Shown one piece after another: positions 25,601 to 40,600 of a DNA stretch of 64,000 nt (position 1 is the first letter of the stretch; every line of letters starts with the position of its first letter). The notes beneath the pieces were generated by a model that was not told where the DNA came from, did no database searches, and saw nothing but the letters and a program-made list of their open reading frames with translations. The position numbers and the translations under genes were made by a program. Source of the stretch: Hybos culiciformis (taxonomy: Eukaryota; Arthropoda; Insecta; Diptera; Hybotidae); assembly GCA_964007475.1 (NCBI GenBank), contig OZ023275.1, positions 40,481,381 to 40,545,380 of the forward strand, in the 5' to 3' direction.

Positions 25601-28600
25601 TTGTATGTACACAAAGGTACGAAAATACTAACACATCTAAATGTATACAAGTGAATATACCTACTACACTCGTTGATAGTACTCTTTAATGACATATTTA
25701 TTTGGAACAAATTTTCTATGCTCTGGCAATTAATCATAAATTTATTATAATGCGGATACCGCTTACTTATCAGTTTTTTTTTTCAGTTTCGTGATTTAGC
25801 TAACGAAATAAAAATTAAATTTTTTTTTCTTCATACCACAGCCAAAATAAATGAATGTACATTTTATTATATCCAAAAAGCTATGTGTAACTTGAAAAAA
25901 AAAAAACAAAAATATTAAGCTTAATTCACTTCCTCAAATATAAGGAAGAAATAATGTTCTACTAAAACTTAAATTACGTATTTTATTAAAAGAGTTTGAA
26001 CAAAAGCTTTTAAGTGCAGAAAAATTTTGGTTTTTTTTTTATTAACCTTTCAATTTTATTTTTTACATTATTGATTTTATTATTGCAACGAAATGAACTG
26101 AATGAAATTATAATAATACTTAATGACTGGAGCTTCTAGTTTATTTCAGCCCACATTAGTTCATGTTTTAAAAGTTTATATGAATAACATATGCATTGTA
26201 CATACCTAAAATATAAATAAAATATAAAACCGGTTTCAACATTCACCTTTTTTTTAAGTTTTTTTTTTTTAGCTTAATAGATTAAGTTTTAAAATCTGAA
26301 AAAAATGGATTGATTAACAAATAGAAGAATACATAGAAGAAGAATACATATAGTAGGAAGAACTCAAAATTTCTATAACTTTCCTTTAAGTTTTAATACC
26401 AATGTATATGTTCCATGCGAAGAAAGTTTTCCCACTTATAATGGAAATTATTAAAGTTTTATTAAGTTAGTCGAAAAAGCATTGATTTTATAACAATTAT
26501 AATTTTTTGATATTTTATTTAATTATAATAATAAAATAAATTGATATTATACATTATCCGTAGACAATGGTTTTTAAAATGCTATCCTTTCGGGACTGTG
26601 ATCAAATCTATTACGAGCTGTAAAAATGTTGTAGTTCAAACATTAAAATCAGCTTACCCGTTTGGGAAGAAACAGTAAGCCTCAAGGGCCAGTTTATTCA
26701 CGTACGTACAACGTACTTAACAAGTTAAAAATAAATAAAAAGTTTATTTAGTTAATTAAAGTTTATGAAAATGGAAGTAAGTTTGCAAATTGATAAAAGG
26801 AACTTTGATTAAAGTATTTAAACCTCAGAACCTCAGTGTATATGTTCATATTTTATGTTGCCGGTATGTGCACAAATTTTTGCAGGCTTCTAAATTGTGA
26901 AAATTATTGCAATAAACCTTTATCGGAACTTATCTCTTTTTATAGAAAATAATATATTTATACATAATTAGAAATAATTTCTTCGTTTTAATAATTCAAT
27001 ATGCCACTTTATGTTAATTTCGATCGATATCAGGGACTAAAAAGCAAAAAAAAAACAAAAATTATCTTAAATTGTAAATTCTACCCACATTTTTTTTTTT
27101 TTTTTTGTTATTTATTATGTTAGTAATGCTGCTAAGCTAAATAAAAGAAAAACAAAGTTTTGTATCTTGTTGTATATAAAAAAAAAAAACTTGTTTTCAG
27201 GTAGATATATCTAAAATGAAAACAAAAACAAAATTATAGATGTGACGATTTCTGTACAGTGACAAATAAACACAAAAAAAAAAACGGTACTAAAGTTTAT
27301 GTATTGTATATAGATGTATTTCCCTGCTGCCTTTACAATCTTAATTTACTTGATTATGCATTCATAATAGGTGCAGTATCTAATTTTTTTAGTTTGAGAA
27401 AATAAAAAAAAAATGTTATAAACATTTTGTAAATAATAGATTCTTAAATAAATACAAATACCTAAAAACAAGTATAGACATATGATTTGTTTTATAAAAA
27501 CTACATCACATCTTTGATCGTTACAAAAACAAAAAAAACTAATATGCTTTTCGTATCAAAAATAATATTTCTCTTAATGTTCTCAAATGGTTGAAACAGA
27601 AAATGACTAATAAATTTTATTTTAAACATTAATTTGAGCTTTTTAAAAAAAAATTATATGCTATAATGTAATTCATTTTTATGTTAAAATCAGGGTAATT
27701 AGATGTAATCTTAAATCTGGTAATTAAACTTAAAATAAGATTTGTGAATTTGTTTTTTTACGTGATTTAAAGAGCAGAGCATAAAGTGATATACAATTTT
27801 GATATTGGTAGGTCTAAATAAATATATCCTAAATTTTTCCTTGTTTGTTGATGATTAATTATAATCACAATTATCACTACTAAAATATCGTGAATAAAGA
27901 TTGTCTGTCTTCTAAAAATATCGTAGAATCATTTGCAAAGTGAATTTTTAGTGTATAAATATCTTTAATCTGTTTCAGATATGGCTAGATGTAACATTAA
28001 TTGGTTTTTTAAAAAAAAAAATATTTATGTTATTCACAGAATTAAATTTCTAAATATCCCCAAGCATATTGTTGTAATTTGTTTTTAAAACAATTTTTGA
28101 TGAAACATGATATAGTTTTATTACCGGAACATTATATATTACATACATAACATAACAGATAATAGGCTCTACCGCTATAACATTATTTATGTAATATGTG
28201 TACAAAATATACAACAAGTACATTGTACACATGTATTGTACATTTGAGTAAAAAAAAATTGTTAAGTCTGCTTCTTTTTCTTGTGTTGTTCAAATAAGTA
28301 TAATTGCTTTTTTTTTAATTTTTATTTATTATCATCATGGCTAAATAAAAAAAATATAATCATATTTCTTTGAAGAGAAAATATTCTTTCATTTAGCAAA
28401 AAAAAAATCAACAAAAAAAATTGTATTACGATAATGCATTTTAAAAAATGATATAACTTTGTGTTTATTGAGAAACGCTTTAATTATACATAATATTAGT
28501 TTGATGCAATTTGAGATATCCTTCTATTCATTGGGTGTTAACAAACAAAACGAACAATATTGTATAAGTTTCGGTATAAGTAAACAAATAGAATCTTATC

Positions 28601-31600
28601 TCAAAAACATTTTTTATATGATATTGTGACATAATTAACCATTACATAAAATTATTAATATATATGTAATACAAACTATATATTGTAAAAATTATGTAGG
28701 TATTATAGTATAATTAAAAACATTTTGTTATAATTTTTTCTTGATATTTAAATGAAAGGAAAATTTTGTCTATTATGTCATAAAAATAATTTCTTCGATA
28801 ATTTATTTCAAAGTTGTTCTATTTATATTCTGTATTTTTTTAAATAAATTAAAAATAACTATTTTATGCATTTTAAAAAACAATGTTATCATGTTCATGT
28901 ATACAAACTTGTATATTATTCTAAATCTAAATTATTTGAGTTCCTTTTTTAGCATTTAATTATATTTATGCATATGTACATTTATTATTGATATGTATGT
29001 ACTTGTTTGTACTTATATCTATCTACATTATAGAAACGACTTATCTATGTTTATTTTTTTTTAATTTTTTTTTCATTTCATTGTTCTTTTATGATTTCTT
29101 TTGAATCTTCAGAAGATAATGACATCCTTTCGACCTACATATCAATTTTTTTTTTTTTGGAAGATTCTTTGTAAAAAATAATTTTTTGTCTTTGATTAAG
29201 TAAATATTATTTTATATTATATCGATATTTCTATATATGAAAAATGTTAAAACGATTCGATTAATAAATAAAATAATTTTTATATCCTCGGCAAATGATA
29301 CTTTCCCATAAAAATGATAATAATTAACAAAAATAAAAGGTTCAACTATTAAAATAGGATTAGGATTCTTCGGAGATTATCCTTTATTGCGCAAATTATT
29401 TGACTCTATATGGAACGTATAATTGCAATTCATAATTTAGTACATACTATTTGTGTTTGTCTTGTTAGCTTTTTATAAACATTTCTATTTTAATATCATA
29501 ACCTTAGCTACTCGAGATTTTCCTTTTCTCAATTAATCATTGGATACAAAGTTTCGCATTTTAAATATTCTGAAAACAAACAAAAAATTTAATTAAGAAG
29601 AAAGAAAACTTATAAATTCTTCTTTTTAAGTAAACAGAATGTTTTCTTTTTTAGATTTAATATTCGATACAAGTATAATTAGTTTGTTAATATGAACATC
29701 GACTAATAATTACTTCTTTTTTTTTTTTTGTTTTTCTTATATTATTATTGTGCAATTTATCTGCAGAAACATAATGTAATATGAAACTTTTAGTTTGAAC
29801 TTTTTTTTTTTTTAAGTTCTCACTATAATACATTTTAATTTTGTTTTAAACTTTATCTAACTTACTTGTACGAAAAATAAAATAAAAATTCAAACCGCAA
29901 TTTTCATAAGTTTTGTAAGAATACACTGACGTGCGTCAATAGTAATTTAGTCAAATATCACAGGGGAAAACAATTTCTTATAAGTTTATTTATTATTATA
30001 AAATTTCAGAAAATTTTCTTACAACTAAATATTGTGTTCATTTTTTTTATCACACTAGTAGTTATATAAACATAAACTTATACCTAATAACTAAGTGCAC
30101 TAAAATAATGTTTTCACACTTATAATACGTCTTTTACACGATCTTATAGTTTCGAAAATAAAAGGGTTAAAGTAAATTTAAGATCGCAAAAAAGAATATT
30201 TAGTACTAAATTGATTTGTTTTGACAATAATTTTTTTTTTTTTCATATAAATATGCTAAAAAATTTCCTTAATAGGTGAATAGTTTCGTTTTCTTTCTAC
30301 AATATGAATTAAAGTTTTGATTTTATTAAGAATAATTTGTTATCTTAACTCATTTTTTTTTTTTAAGTAGAATAAGTCTGTCTTTGATTCTATACGGCAC
30401 TTACTTATGTAGCTACTTATAAATACATTTTTATAAATTTCAACATAAGTACTTACTTAATCTTTTATAACATTTCAGTACTTTGAATATATCTACCACA
30501 GTTGCATAATGTTTAAAGATTTTTATAACATTGTTTTATTAAGGACATGTTTATTGCTAGTTTATTTAACTATAAGTAGCTGAAAACATGGAATCATATT
30601 ATAAAAAAAAATTACAATATACAATATTATTATTGCATTTAAATCTAAAAAAATAAAATATTAAAACATCTTACTCTTATAAATATAAATTTGTGCAAAC
30701 TTTGCACCTTCAAAATTCATAAAAATATCTTATATAAACAACATAAATAATGTATGTATGTTCAAAATAAAAAACTTATACTTTTCTTCTTTATTTTTGT
30801 TTCATTTGTGCGGTTTCAATGCGCAATTAGTAAAGAAAGTTATGACGGTACATTTTATTAGATATGCACAAATAATAATTATATATATAAATAACTAAAT
30901 AGAGAATTGCAAACATAGAATGTACATAATGTGTAGTACCTACATATAACATTATTATGTATGTATAATACATACATATTATGTGTTCAAAAATACGGCA
31001 TTTATTTTGAATGATGTGGGTGAGGTTGGTTTTTAACATGGTGCAATGTTGGAAAATAAAATGTTATTTTGTACAACTAAGTATATATACAACAAAAAAT
31101 ATGTATGTTTACTTGATGGAAAAGAATGTATAATATAAAAATAAAAAAATCTTTCAAAAAAGGATGGATCGATGCCAAATAAAAACATGTAAACAGAATC
31201 AAATATTAATAATTATACATATATATATAGGTATTCATATTTTTACTTACATTTATAGTATTTTGGAATTATAACTAAAAAAATTGTTTTTCTAATAAAT
31301 ATTCAATGATATTTCTGAGCTTCTTACCACCATGGCATATTAAAAAGTTTGTGACTCAAAATGTTTATGTTTTCGTATACTTATCTATTAAAGTGTGTGG
31401 ATTATATATAATATTATATACTTAGTATGATTTTCGAGTTTTATGACATTAAGTATGTACCTAACATTTTATTTCTATAATTTTTACATCAAAATATTGA
31501 ATGCCTGGTTGAATGATTAAAATTAAACATCATGTACCAAGGCTACGTTTTATAATTTTTGTGTACAAAGGTACAAAGCATGTTACGGGATGTTACTACT

Positions 31601-34600
31601 TGAAATTTATACAAAATGTATACATTTTTTTTAGACAAATTTTACACTTAGAAAAAACGAAGAAACTGGAGAAAATTTGTTAATGCGAAATGCAAATTGA
31701 CATTTTAAATATATTCTGTTTTATTTTTTTTTAAATATATTTTTAAATAAATATATGTAGTTATTCATTACATGATTAATTACATACAATATCATCTTGA
31801 ATAAAAAAAATCCATAAGCAAATACTTAGTGCTATTTTCTATTAATTTACTGGTATTTTTGTGTCATAATAATTACATAATATATATTGACAATAAATCA
31901 ATTTTATTCTGGGGATTATAATTGTTCTAAGAAAATACAAAAATTATTTATTCCTGTTTCTCTGATCAAAAGTTGAAGATTGTCACAAAAAAAAACTTTG
32001 AAATTTTTTAAAAGACGAGCTTAAAGAAATTCAAAGTACTTAGGTAGGTAAGTCTAAGTTTATTTTAGATTTTCGCATAATTTTTTTTTTCCGTATGCTT
32101 TAATTAACACGACTTTCCATGAGTCAATTAAAAATATAAATTCATTCACTGAAAAGTGAAGGTGTTTTTGCCTGAATGCATTTTATTCAAAAATATATTT
32201 TAACTGAAATAAAACTAATTTATATTGCCAAAAAAATAAATAAAAATAAATAATAATAATAATTATAATGATAATGAAACAGTGAAAGTGGAAATTTATG
32301 TTTTTGAAATTATAAAAAAAAACCTTATGAAGTTAAGCATAAAAGAAAATTATTTATTCCTTACTTTTAGTGACTATTATTATTATAAGGTTAGTATTAT
32401 TAAGATTTGAGTGAAAATAGTTAAGTAATGCCTTCATTTAAGTTAAAGAGATCAATTTAAATAATCTGAAGTTGCTTAGTAACATCATTGATAACATTTA
32501 AAGTCAACTGTCATGAAAGAAAGAACTTTATTGTATACACTTTCCACACTTCTATTTAATTGAGTCAATACACAACACTGGTCGATGGACTTATTTTCTA
32601 CTTATTTTGACATCACAGCAAAACAAGAAATTTTTTTATTTGTTTTGTAATTTTTATTGAATTTATTTTAAACTATAATTAAGTAATGATGATAAAATTT
32701 AATGAAAATTGAAGTCAAATTTTAGGTGCCTACTTTTCTACTTACTCGTTTTTTATATTTGAAAATATTTATTTTAGTAAATTAATCTTGAATTCACTAA
32801 CTCTGTTATTTTTTTTTAATTTAAAATACTTTCTATTTTTTTTATATTTGATTTTTAAATAAAAACATCTGCAATACATTAAATTTTCAATTAAATGCCA
32901 GAAGCAAAGAAAACTAAAATAAAACCGTATTAATTCAAAACCGTGAAAAAATTTGCAATTTCATTTTAAAATTCATTTTAACTGTACACACAACATTATA
33001 TTTTAGTTAAAAATAACTTACCTACTTACATATAAATTTTATTATTTTTTTTTTATAAAATTTTAACTATCTCATCATAATAATAATAATATTTTTTTTT
33101 TTATAATTTTTTTTAAGAAAATAAGAGGAAGGTAAAATCAAAATATAGGGTCAAGTGGGGTAATTGTGAATTGGGGTAATTGTGAACGGTAAAAGTAGCC
33201 TTGGAAAAATTTATAATTTAAAAAAATTTAAAGCGTAAACACAAATTATAATATTTTCTGCACGTGTAAAAAAAGTTTCGTAGTGTTTTGTGCATTTTCT
33301 ACTTGACAGCAAGTATTTGAAAAAAGGTCCAAAAAAAAAGTGTTTTTCAGTTGAGAAGAGTTTTTTTAAATCTTTTTATTTTAGTGAAAATTTGACATTA
33401 GTAAATTAAAATTATTTAATTTAGCAATATAACGGATTAATTTAAATAAAATGAAATACATTTTTAAATAAAAATAAAAACAAAGTGAAATAATTAACTT
33501 TCACAATTACCCCTTAATTTTTAATGTGTGAGGTAATTGTGAACATAAAAAGGGGTAATAGTGAAAATAAAAAAAAATCTTATTTTATGTTTAAAGATAA
33601 GGAAGTGGACCTAAAATGCCTAGAAATTACGTTAAGAACACATTGCCAAAAAAAAAGTGGAGGAGAAATTTTCTGAAGCCTATTAGATCGTGCAAAAAGT
33701 GGCTATCCATGTGACAGAGACAAATTGTTAGGCCTTATATAAAGTTTTGTTTCATCAAAAAATTTAAATACACCATTCGTTAATGGTATGCTGGATTGGA
33801 TTGGTTCAGATCACTTATTGCACGAAATCCTTCACTGTCTATTAAAAAGCCAGAATAACTTCAAAAATGTAGGAAAGTTGCACACAAACCTACAATAATT
33901 TACGATTTTTACGACAAATTGGAAAGTGTTTGCATCAAAATTAACATAAAAGATGTTGAAGATGCCTGTTTTATTTTTAACGCTGATGAAAGTGGATTTA
34001 AAAATGATCGAAGTCGATTACGTGCGATTGGCGAAAAAGGAAAAAATTTTTGACGAGTTTCTGGTGTAGGTAAATACCAGTTCACATTTACCCCATTTTT
34101 TTGAGGTAAATGTAAAAATCGTCGATTTTTACGAAATCAGCTACAGCACTGGGCCTTTACCTCAAATTAGAATTCCAAAAAATGCATAAGATAGTGAAGA
34201 AGTTCAGCTTTCCAGCAACGTATGAGTTTTTTTTCTACGACCAAGCGAAGATAGGAAAAAATAATGTTAAACTTTGTTTTTTTGTGAAGTTGCAAAATCG
34301 TTCACCATTACCCCACTTGACCCTAATAAAATTATCAATTTCCTGATTGATTGGAGGCGATAAATAATAAATGATGATCACGAAATAAATGAAAAAAATT
34401 AAAAACTTATTTATTGTTTAGTTATTACTACTGCTGATTTGAAAATTAAAAAACAAAATTGTAAATTTAAATTAAATAAGGCCTTATAGATACAATTTTA
34501 TTTATTTTCAAGTTTTTAGTTCAAAATAGTGTAGATAGTGAAAACTTTAGGTTAAATCAATTTTTGACCAACCTTAAGCTTTGTTTTAATTACTGTACTT

Positions 34601-37600
34601 ACTTAATTAATTAAAACTTACTTATTAATTAAATTAGTTAGATGATGTTAAGATGATGCGCATGATCATTTATGGGAAAGTCCATCACATGTTCACACAC
34701 AGCGCTTTTACTAATTCGTGTTATACTGAATTTTCTTTTTTTTTAATGTTAACTATACCTTTATTCAAATACCTAGATTTTTGATCAATGGATAATTAAA
34801 AATTTGAAAGTTAGTTGACGATTGACGGGAACGTCATCAAATTCTAGGAGTGATTCGTTATATAAGAAGTTGGTTATCATATAATAGGTACAATAAAAAA
34901 TTATTATGATTTTAATATTCAATTACCAAAAAGTTTTTTGAGACACTATGATTGAAGTTTTACAATGTACATAAAATTGCATTGTACTTCGTTCACGTTG
35001 TACCTACTTTCTAAGTTTTTAAAGTATTCAAATTTTAAATATATATAAGTAGTTGTTAAAAGTTTATGATTCGATTCTGAAAATTCCTGATTTCTCGACA
35101 GAAATAACATAATAATTTTATAATAAAAGTTATATTATTTTTCCTAATAACAAAATAAATAACTATAGTTAGTATACATAAGTTGAAAATGGATAGTTTG
35201 ATTTAAAAAAAAAAATAAATAAATATGTATATTTTATTTAGGTATATTATTTTATTTTATTTTATGGTACAATTAATTTAAATTTAATGGGAAAGTGTAA
35301 ATAATTTTTTAATAAGTATAATGACTGCCAAAACACAATGGAGTGAATTATAAAGACGTTCATACTTTGATTAATCGGCAAAATGTTTTTTTTTTTATGT
35401 AAGTATTAACATATAATACTTACTTAAATATAAGAATACATAACAAATAATTTTACATAATACTTTTTTGAAATGCATAAGTATATATTCAAAATAAAAA
35501 TGATAATTCAAATAATGGATCATTTAACATAAAAGTTTTATATACATTTTCACTATCACTTTTTGTTTTTTTTTTTTAATAATAATTTGTCTTAAATATA
35601 GTTTTTATTAAGTTTTCGCATTAAAGTGAAAACTTAATGAAAACTATGAACTTTGTGATTAAAATAAATTCTTATTTATTTTGTTACAGGAAAAAAAAAA
35701 TTATTATGGGAATTTTATGTTGAATCTATATTTGACATTGTGGATATGAATAAAATTTCTTAGAAGTTTTTTTTTTTCATTTTTTAACAAAAAGAAAAAA
35801 TGTTACCTATTTAAATTACTTTCGTAAAACATTCAGAGTGATTCATGCTAAGTACTTAGAATTAAAGATATTTTTTGAAAATATGGATATTTCATACTTA
35901 GATACATTATTCCTGTACTTATCTATCTATCGTTAGTTAACTGGTTTCTTTAGTAGACAATGAACTATAAGTATATCTTTGTAGTCTAAGAGTTACTGAA
36001 ATCCACTTTCTTGAAATAACCTTGAGGTAGGCTAAATAATTCGAAAACATTATTTAGAAATAACTTGGCGGAGGTGAAGCATAATAAAACATGTAGGTAA
36101 CTAACTTTACACAATAAAATCAATATTTTGAATATATTATATACTTACTATATTGTATATAATAATGGTATTTTATGCACACATGATGTATGATGATTCA
36201 TTTAATGAATCTGAAAAAGTGTCATTCATCATCATATCTCTCAGACTCAGTTTAAAAAAAAAAATATGTTTTTTTATAACATTCGTACATTCGTAATTTT
36301 TTTTGAAGTTTTTATGTACGATATACGTCATATGGAGTGCTGTTAAAAAGTTTTTTTTTACAATATTTAGTATAAATATCTTAAATACAAAAAAAAGCTG
36401 TTATTTTCAATACACATATATTAATAATGTATTGCGAGTAAACTATTTTAGCGGAAAAAAAATGCTTGGTGAATGTATCTTTTTTCGGAATTAATGCTAT
36501 TGTATTGGATTTTTTAATTTCGGACTTCTACTATCCACTTAACTATATTTAATATTTCATTGTTAATATATTTTTATAAAATTTTTATTTATTTTTTCGT
36601 TTCAGGTGAGTTTACGATTCGATTTATAGCAAATTCCATCGTAAGTAAGTTTACTGATTCATTATTAATTTCTAAACCATTGTATAATTTGAATCGTTTA
36701 ATATTTATTTCTACTATCTAAAAGTTTATATACTCTAAAGATTTATAGGTATTAATATTAGTGATTTGGAAAATTCACAGGCGAACATTTTTTATAGGTA
36801 ATTATTCTGCTTGTTAGAAATTTTTCAAATATTTTTATCATATAAACTACATACATTATCTTTGTACAAAAGTACATTTATATTTTTATCAAATTACTTT
36901 TTAGCTTTTATTTTTTTTATTTTTTTTATTTTTTTTTTTAAATGATGATAATAAATTGAATTTTTAACATCAGTTTTTTTTTGTTCAAAATCAATTGAAA
37001 TTTAATTAAATTGGTATTCAATTCAACAAAAAAAAAATCGATATGCTGTTAATTAAATTTAAATTCAATATTTAAATTTGTCGAAAAAAATCCAACTTCA
37101 AACTAATTTTATGGAAAACTCTCTAATCATAATATCCAAATGCTGACAATCGATATTCAGCTTTCGTGGTCATCCTAATTAAATGATTGGAAAGAGAGAG
37201 TCTAAATTAAAAATTTGTTATTTAATGTAATAATATTATTACTAAGGAAAAACATAGTGATAAGTTCTGGCGATTTTTGTATCCAGAACTAAGTAGTCTT
37301 ACTATTTTATCAATATTATTATTTACTATAATATAACTTAGAATATACATTAATATAACTTAAAACTAACATTACTACACATTATAAGAAAAGCCGCTTA
37401 TTTATGTCGGGGTCATTCCTTAATAAAATATTTATGAAAATTTCTTTTCAACTAAGAAAAGATTTTTATTTGAAATTTATATCAAAATATGTGAGTGAGT
37501 ATATATTATATATGATCCAATTCTTTTATTTTTTTATTTTTATTTTAATAATGTAGTCATTAGGCACAAATGAAAAGTGTTTTCATATCAACCTCGTTTA

Positions 37601-40600
37601 GAAAACCCTTTATTTTTAATATTAAAAATATTCAAAACAATTATGAATGTAGGTATACCGTTTTTTTTTTTAGTGTTAAATACGATTTTTTTTAATCAAC
37701 TTTATAAAAACATATTTATTTTTTTTTAAATTTCCTAAACTTGATATGTCTTTTTCATTTATGTTGAATGTTTAATGACCTACCTTGACATAAAAGTTGT
37801 TTACTTTTTTGTTTCATCCCTCATTTTTTTTTGTTCTTAATTCCATTTCAACATAATATAAACATAGCACATTATATTGCAATTTTAGTGCGCAAAAAAG
37901 AAAATATATATATATATATTGATTTTTTTTTTTGTTTTTCATGCATGCCTTTTAATCCGATTTAATAATATTATGTATATTTTTATACTTGTAAGGTATA
38001 AAAGTGGCGTTAGTCCAACAATCGGTTTATTTTTAACATTTTAGACCGAATTAGAACTCTATTGGAAGAAGACTAGAAGACAATCTTTGGGCCGTCATAA
38101 TGATTGTGGTATTGACGTTGTATTACGTCGTGTTCGGTCGTCTGTTCGATTCTCACCTCGCACTGGAATCAATTTTTCAAATTTGTCCACTTAAATCAAG
38201 TGCACGCTGATTAATTTCTATATTTACACAACAATCATTTTATACACATATAATTATCCAAATTAGGATTAATTAAAAAATCTACACATTAAATAAAACT
38301 TAGTTTAGAGAGGATGTATATTTCTTAATTTTATATAAGATCTAAAATTTACCTATAAAAGTATTTCTGTTTGAGTTGATTATATTTTTAATATTTTCCA
38401 TCTAGTCAAGATATAATATGTTTTAATATTTTTTTTTTCTTGTTTAGTTGAACAATATAGTCTAACAACTCAAACTCTTCAAATGCAAATGTATTGTAAA
38501 TTTATATGTATACACAATGTACATATAACTTTCAAATTACCTGTCAGCAAAGATATCAACCAATAAAAATTGTGGATATTTCCTCAAAAAAAAAAATAAT
38601 AAAAGAAACAGGAAGCTATTCAAAATATTAAAAATAACATTTAACCACAAGTTTTCAAGTAAAATGTATTCAGCAAAAATAAAGTCAACTGCAATAAAAA
38701 GAGTATCTACTTCACATGAAATTGATTGTCAGGTTAAGTAGTTTTCAATTTAAATTGGAAAAAGGAAAAATTAGTTATTTTATTGAACATATACGTTTTT
38801 AAAGGGCTTATCCGGAATAATATTTAAATTTTTCTGGATGCACATTCAATCACTACTAAATTTATTTATACAATATAGTAATGTACTTAATAAATATTTA
38901 AATGCTTAAAAAAGTAAACAATCTTATTAGGTTAAAAAATTAACGATCTTTCGACTTTAGATTATAATTATTATAATCATAAAATTCTTTTAAGGAAGAG
39001 TTCATAAAAAAACGGAGATTTCAACCTATTTGGTTCAATATTAGGTATATACTTATGTTTATATTTTACTCGCATTCCAAATAAATATGCCACTTGTATT
39101 TCTTCCAAATATTTTTCTTTAAATCATGATAATAATATTAACTTGATTATTTTAGGGTTTTAAATAAAATAATGTATATAAGTACTTACAATTTACACAT
39201 GAGATCAGATTTACTGATTTTTTATTTCGATGAATTTATAAAAATAAATTATATTTTTATGTAAATAAATATCAATTTTATAAGAAACATTTATTGAGAA
39301 TAAATAAATTCATATATATTTTCAACCAAAATTTATGAAAATTTACATCTGTTTACATATAATTTTTTTCACGCTTTTCCGCATTTTCCAACGAATTCTT
39401 TTTTTTTTTATTTTTATTCATCTGCTAAACTTCACAAGAAATTAAATATTCGATCAGAAAAAAATTATAAAATCCACTTTAAATTTTTATGAATCATTAA
39501 CAGCTTTAAAAAAAATCTCAAGTGATTCTTTATTTTGAGGAGTGTTATTATTTTTATCTTTTAATTTAGAAAAACTATGTATGTACATTAAAATATAATA
39601 TATATTATGTTTGTACAAGTATATTGCATGTGCTAGATATGTATACGTATTTCTTGATAAAGATATATAAATTTCTAAATATATAAAAAAATCTAGCCTC
39701 TGGCTATCATACTTTCCAGATGCAAATATGTATATCTTAAAACATTAAATTAGACATAATTCAGCTTGCTGTGACGTCAAAGAAGGCAGGCAATATGAAT
39801 CAAGGATTGCAGAGTCTCACCCTTTAGCTTGGATAAAAATAAACAAGATTACGCATATTTTGTATAGTTAAAGTAAGAAATAATTAATATTTTTGATGGA
39901 AAACGGACTAAAAATCGTGAAAATCAAGAAAGTTTTATTTACCTTTTTGAACTTTATGGAATATAATTAAGGATTCACGAAAGTGCAATGTCCTTTATTC
40001 AGTACATTTAAACTTTCAAATAAAATATTTTTTACTAAGAATAAACTTTTTCTGTTGAATATAATACTTAATCATATAATGATGAATAAATAAAATATAA
40101 GTATGGTATATCTATGAATATAAAGATCTTTTTTCTTTTAAGTACTTATTGCATAGTTTATTTCACTATGATTTTTCCCGAAAGAATTTATTATCAACAG
40201 AAGAATAAAATTTTCTGATTGAAGAATTGATTCAATACGAGACTATGGTTTTTACCAACGACCGAATAGTTACGTTTCCGAAAATAAAGATTAAACTCAA
40301 AGAACTTCATATTTGAAAACTTTAACTTTAATCATATATTTTTTTGGCATTCAAAATTGTAGCATGTATGATTCTGATATGATTTTAATAGAATATATTT
40401 ATACAATAATTATTTTCATTTTATTCATGTTTTTAAATGGGCATAACTCATTTTTTTTTTTTTTTTTAATAATTAAATTAACAACATTGGAATATTTAAT
40501 GACATTTTATGCTTTTGTTTTTTCTTTTTTCCCCAGAGCCGAATTAGCTTTCCATATTTACCAAAAAAAAAAAACAAAAGCATTAAGTATATTTTATTTT

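Noticed and set aside
26690..26730. GGGCCAGTTTATTCACGTACG as a MITE end
   Set aside because: Looks like a transposon terminus, but no inverted partner was found nearby.
27181..27215. Second ratchet point at CTTGTTTTCAG|GTAGAT
   Set aside because: Short pyrimidine tract after an A-run and a weak donor; much poorer than 36605.
36181..36245. Possible microRNA hairpin (GATGATTCAT ... CATCATCAT)
   Set aside because: The arms pair only in patches with repeated ATC units; no continuous 22-bp stem.
36781..36805. AG|GT at TTTTTTATAG|GTAATT near the main ratchet site
   Set aside because: Non-consensus acceptor and donor; probably chance in T-rich DNA.
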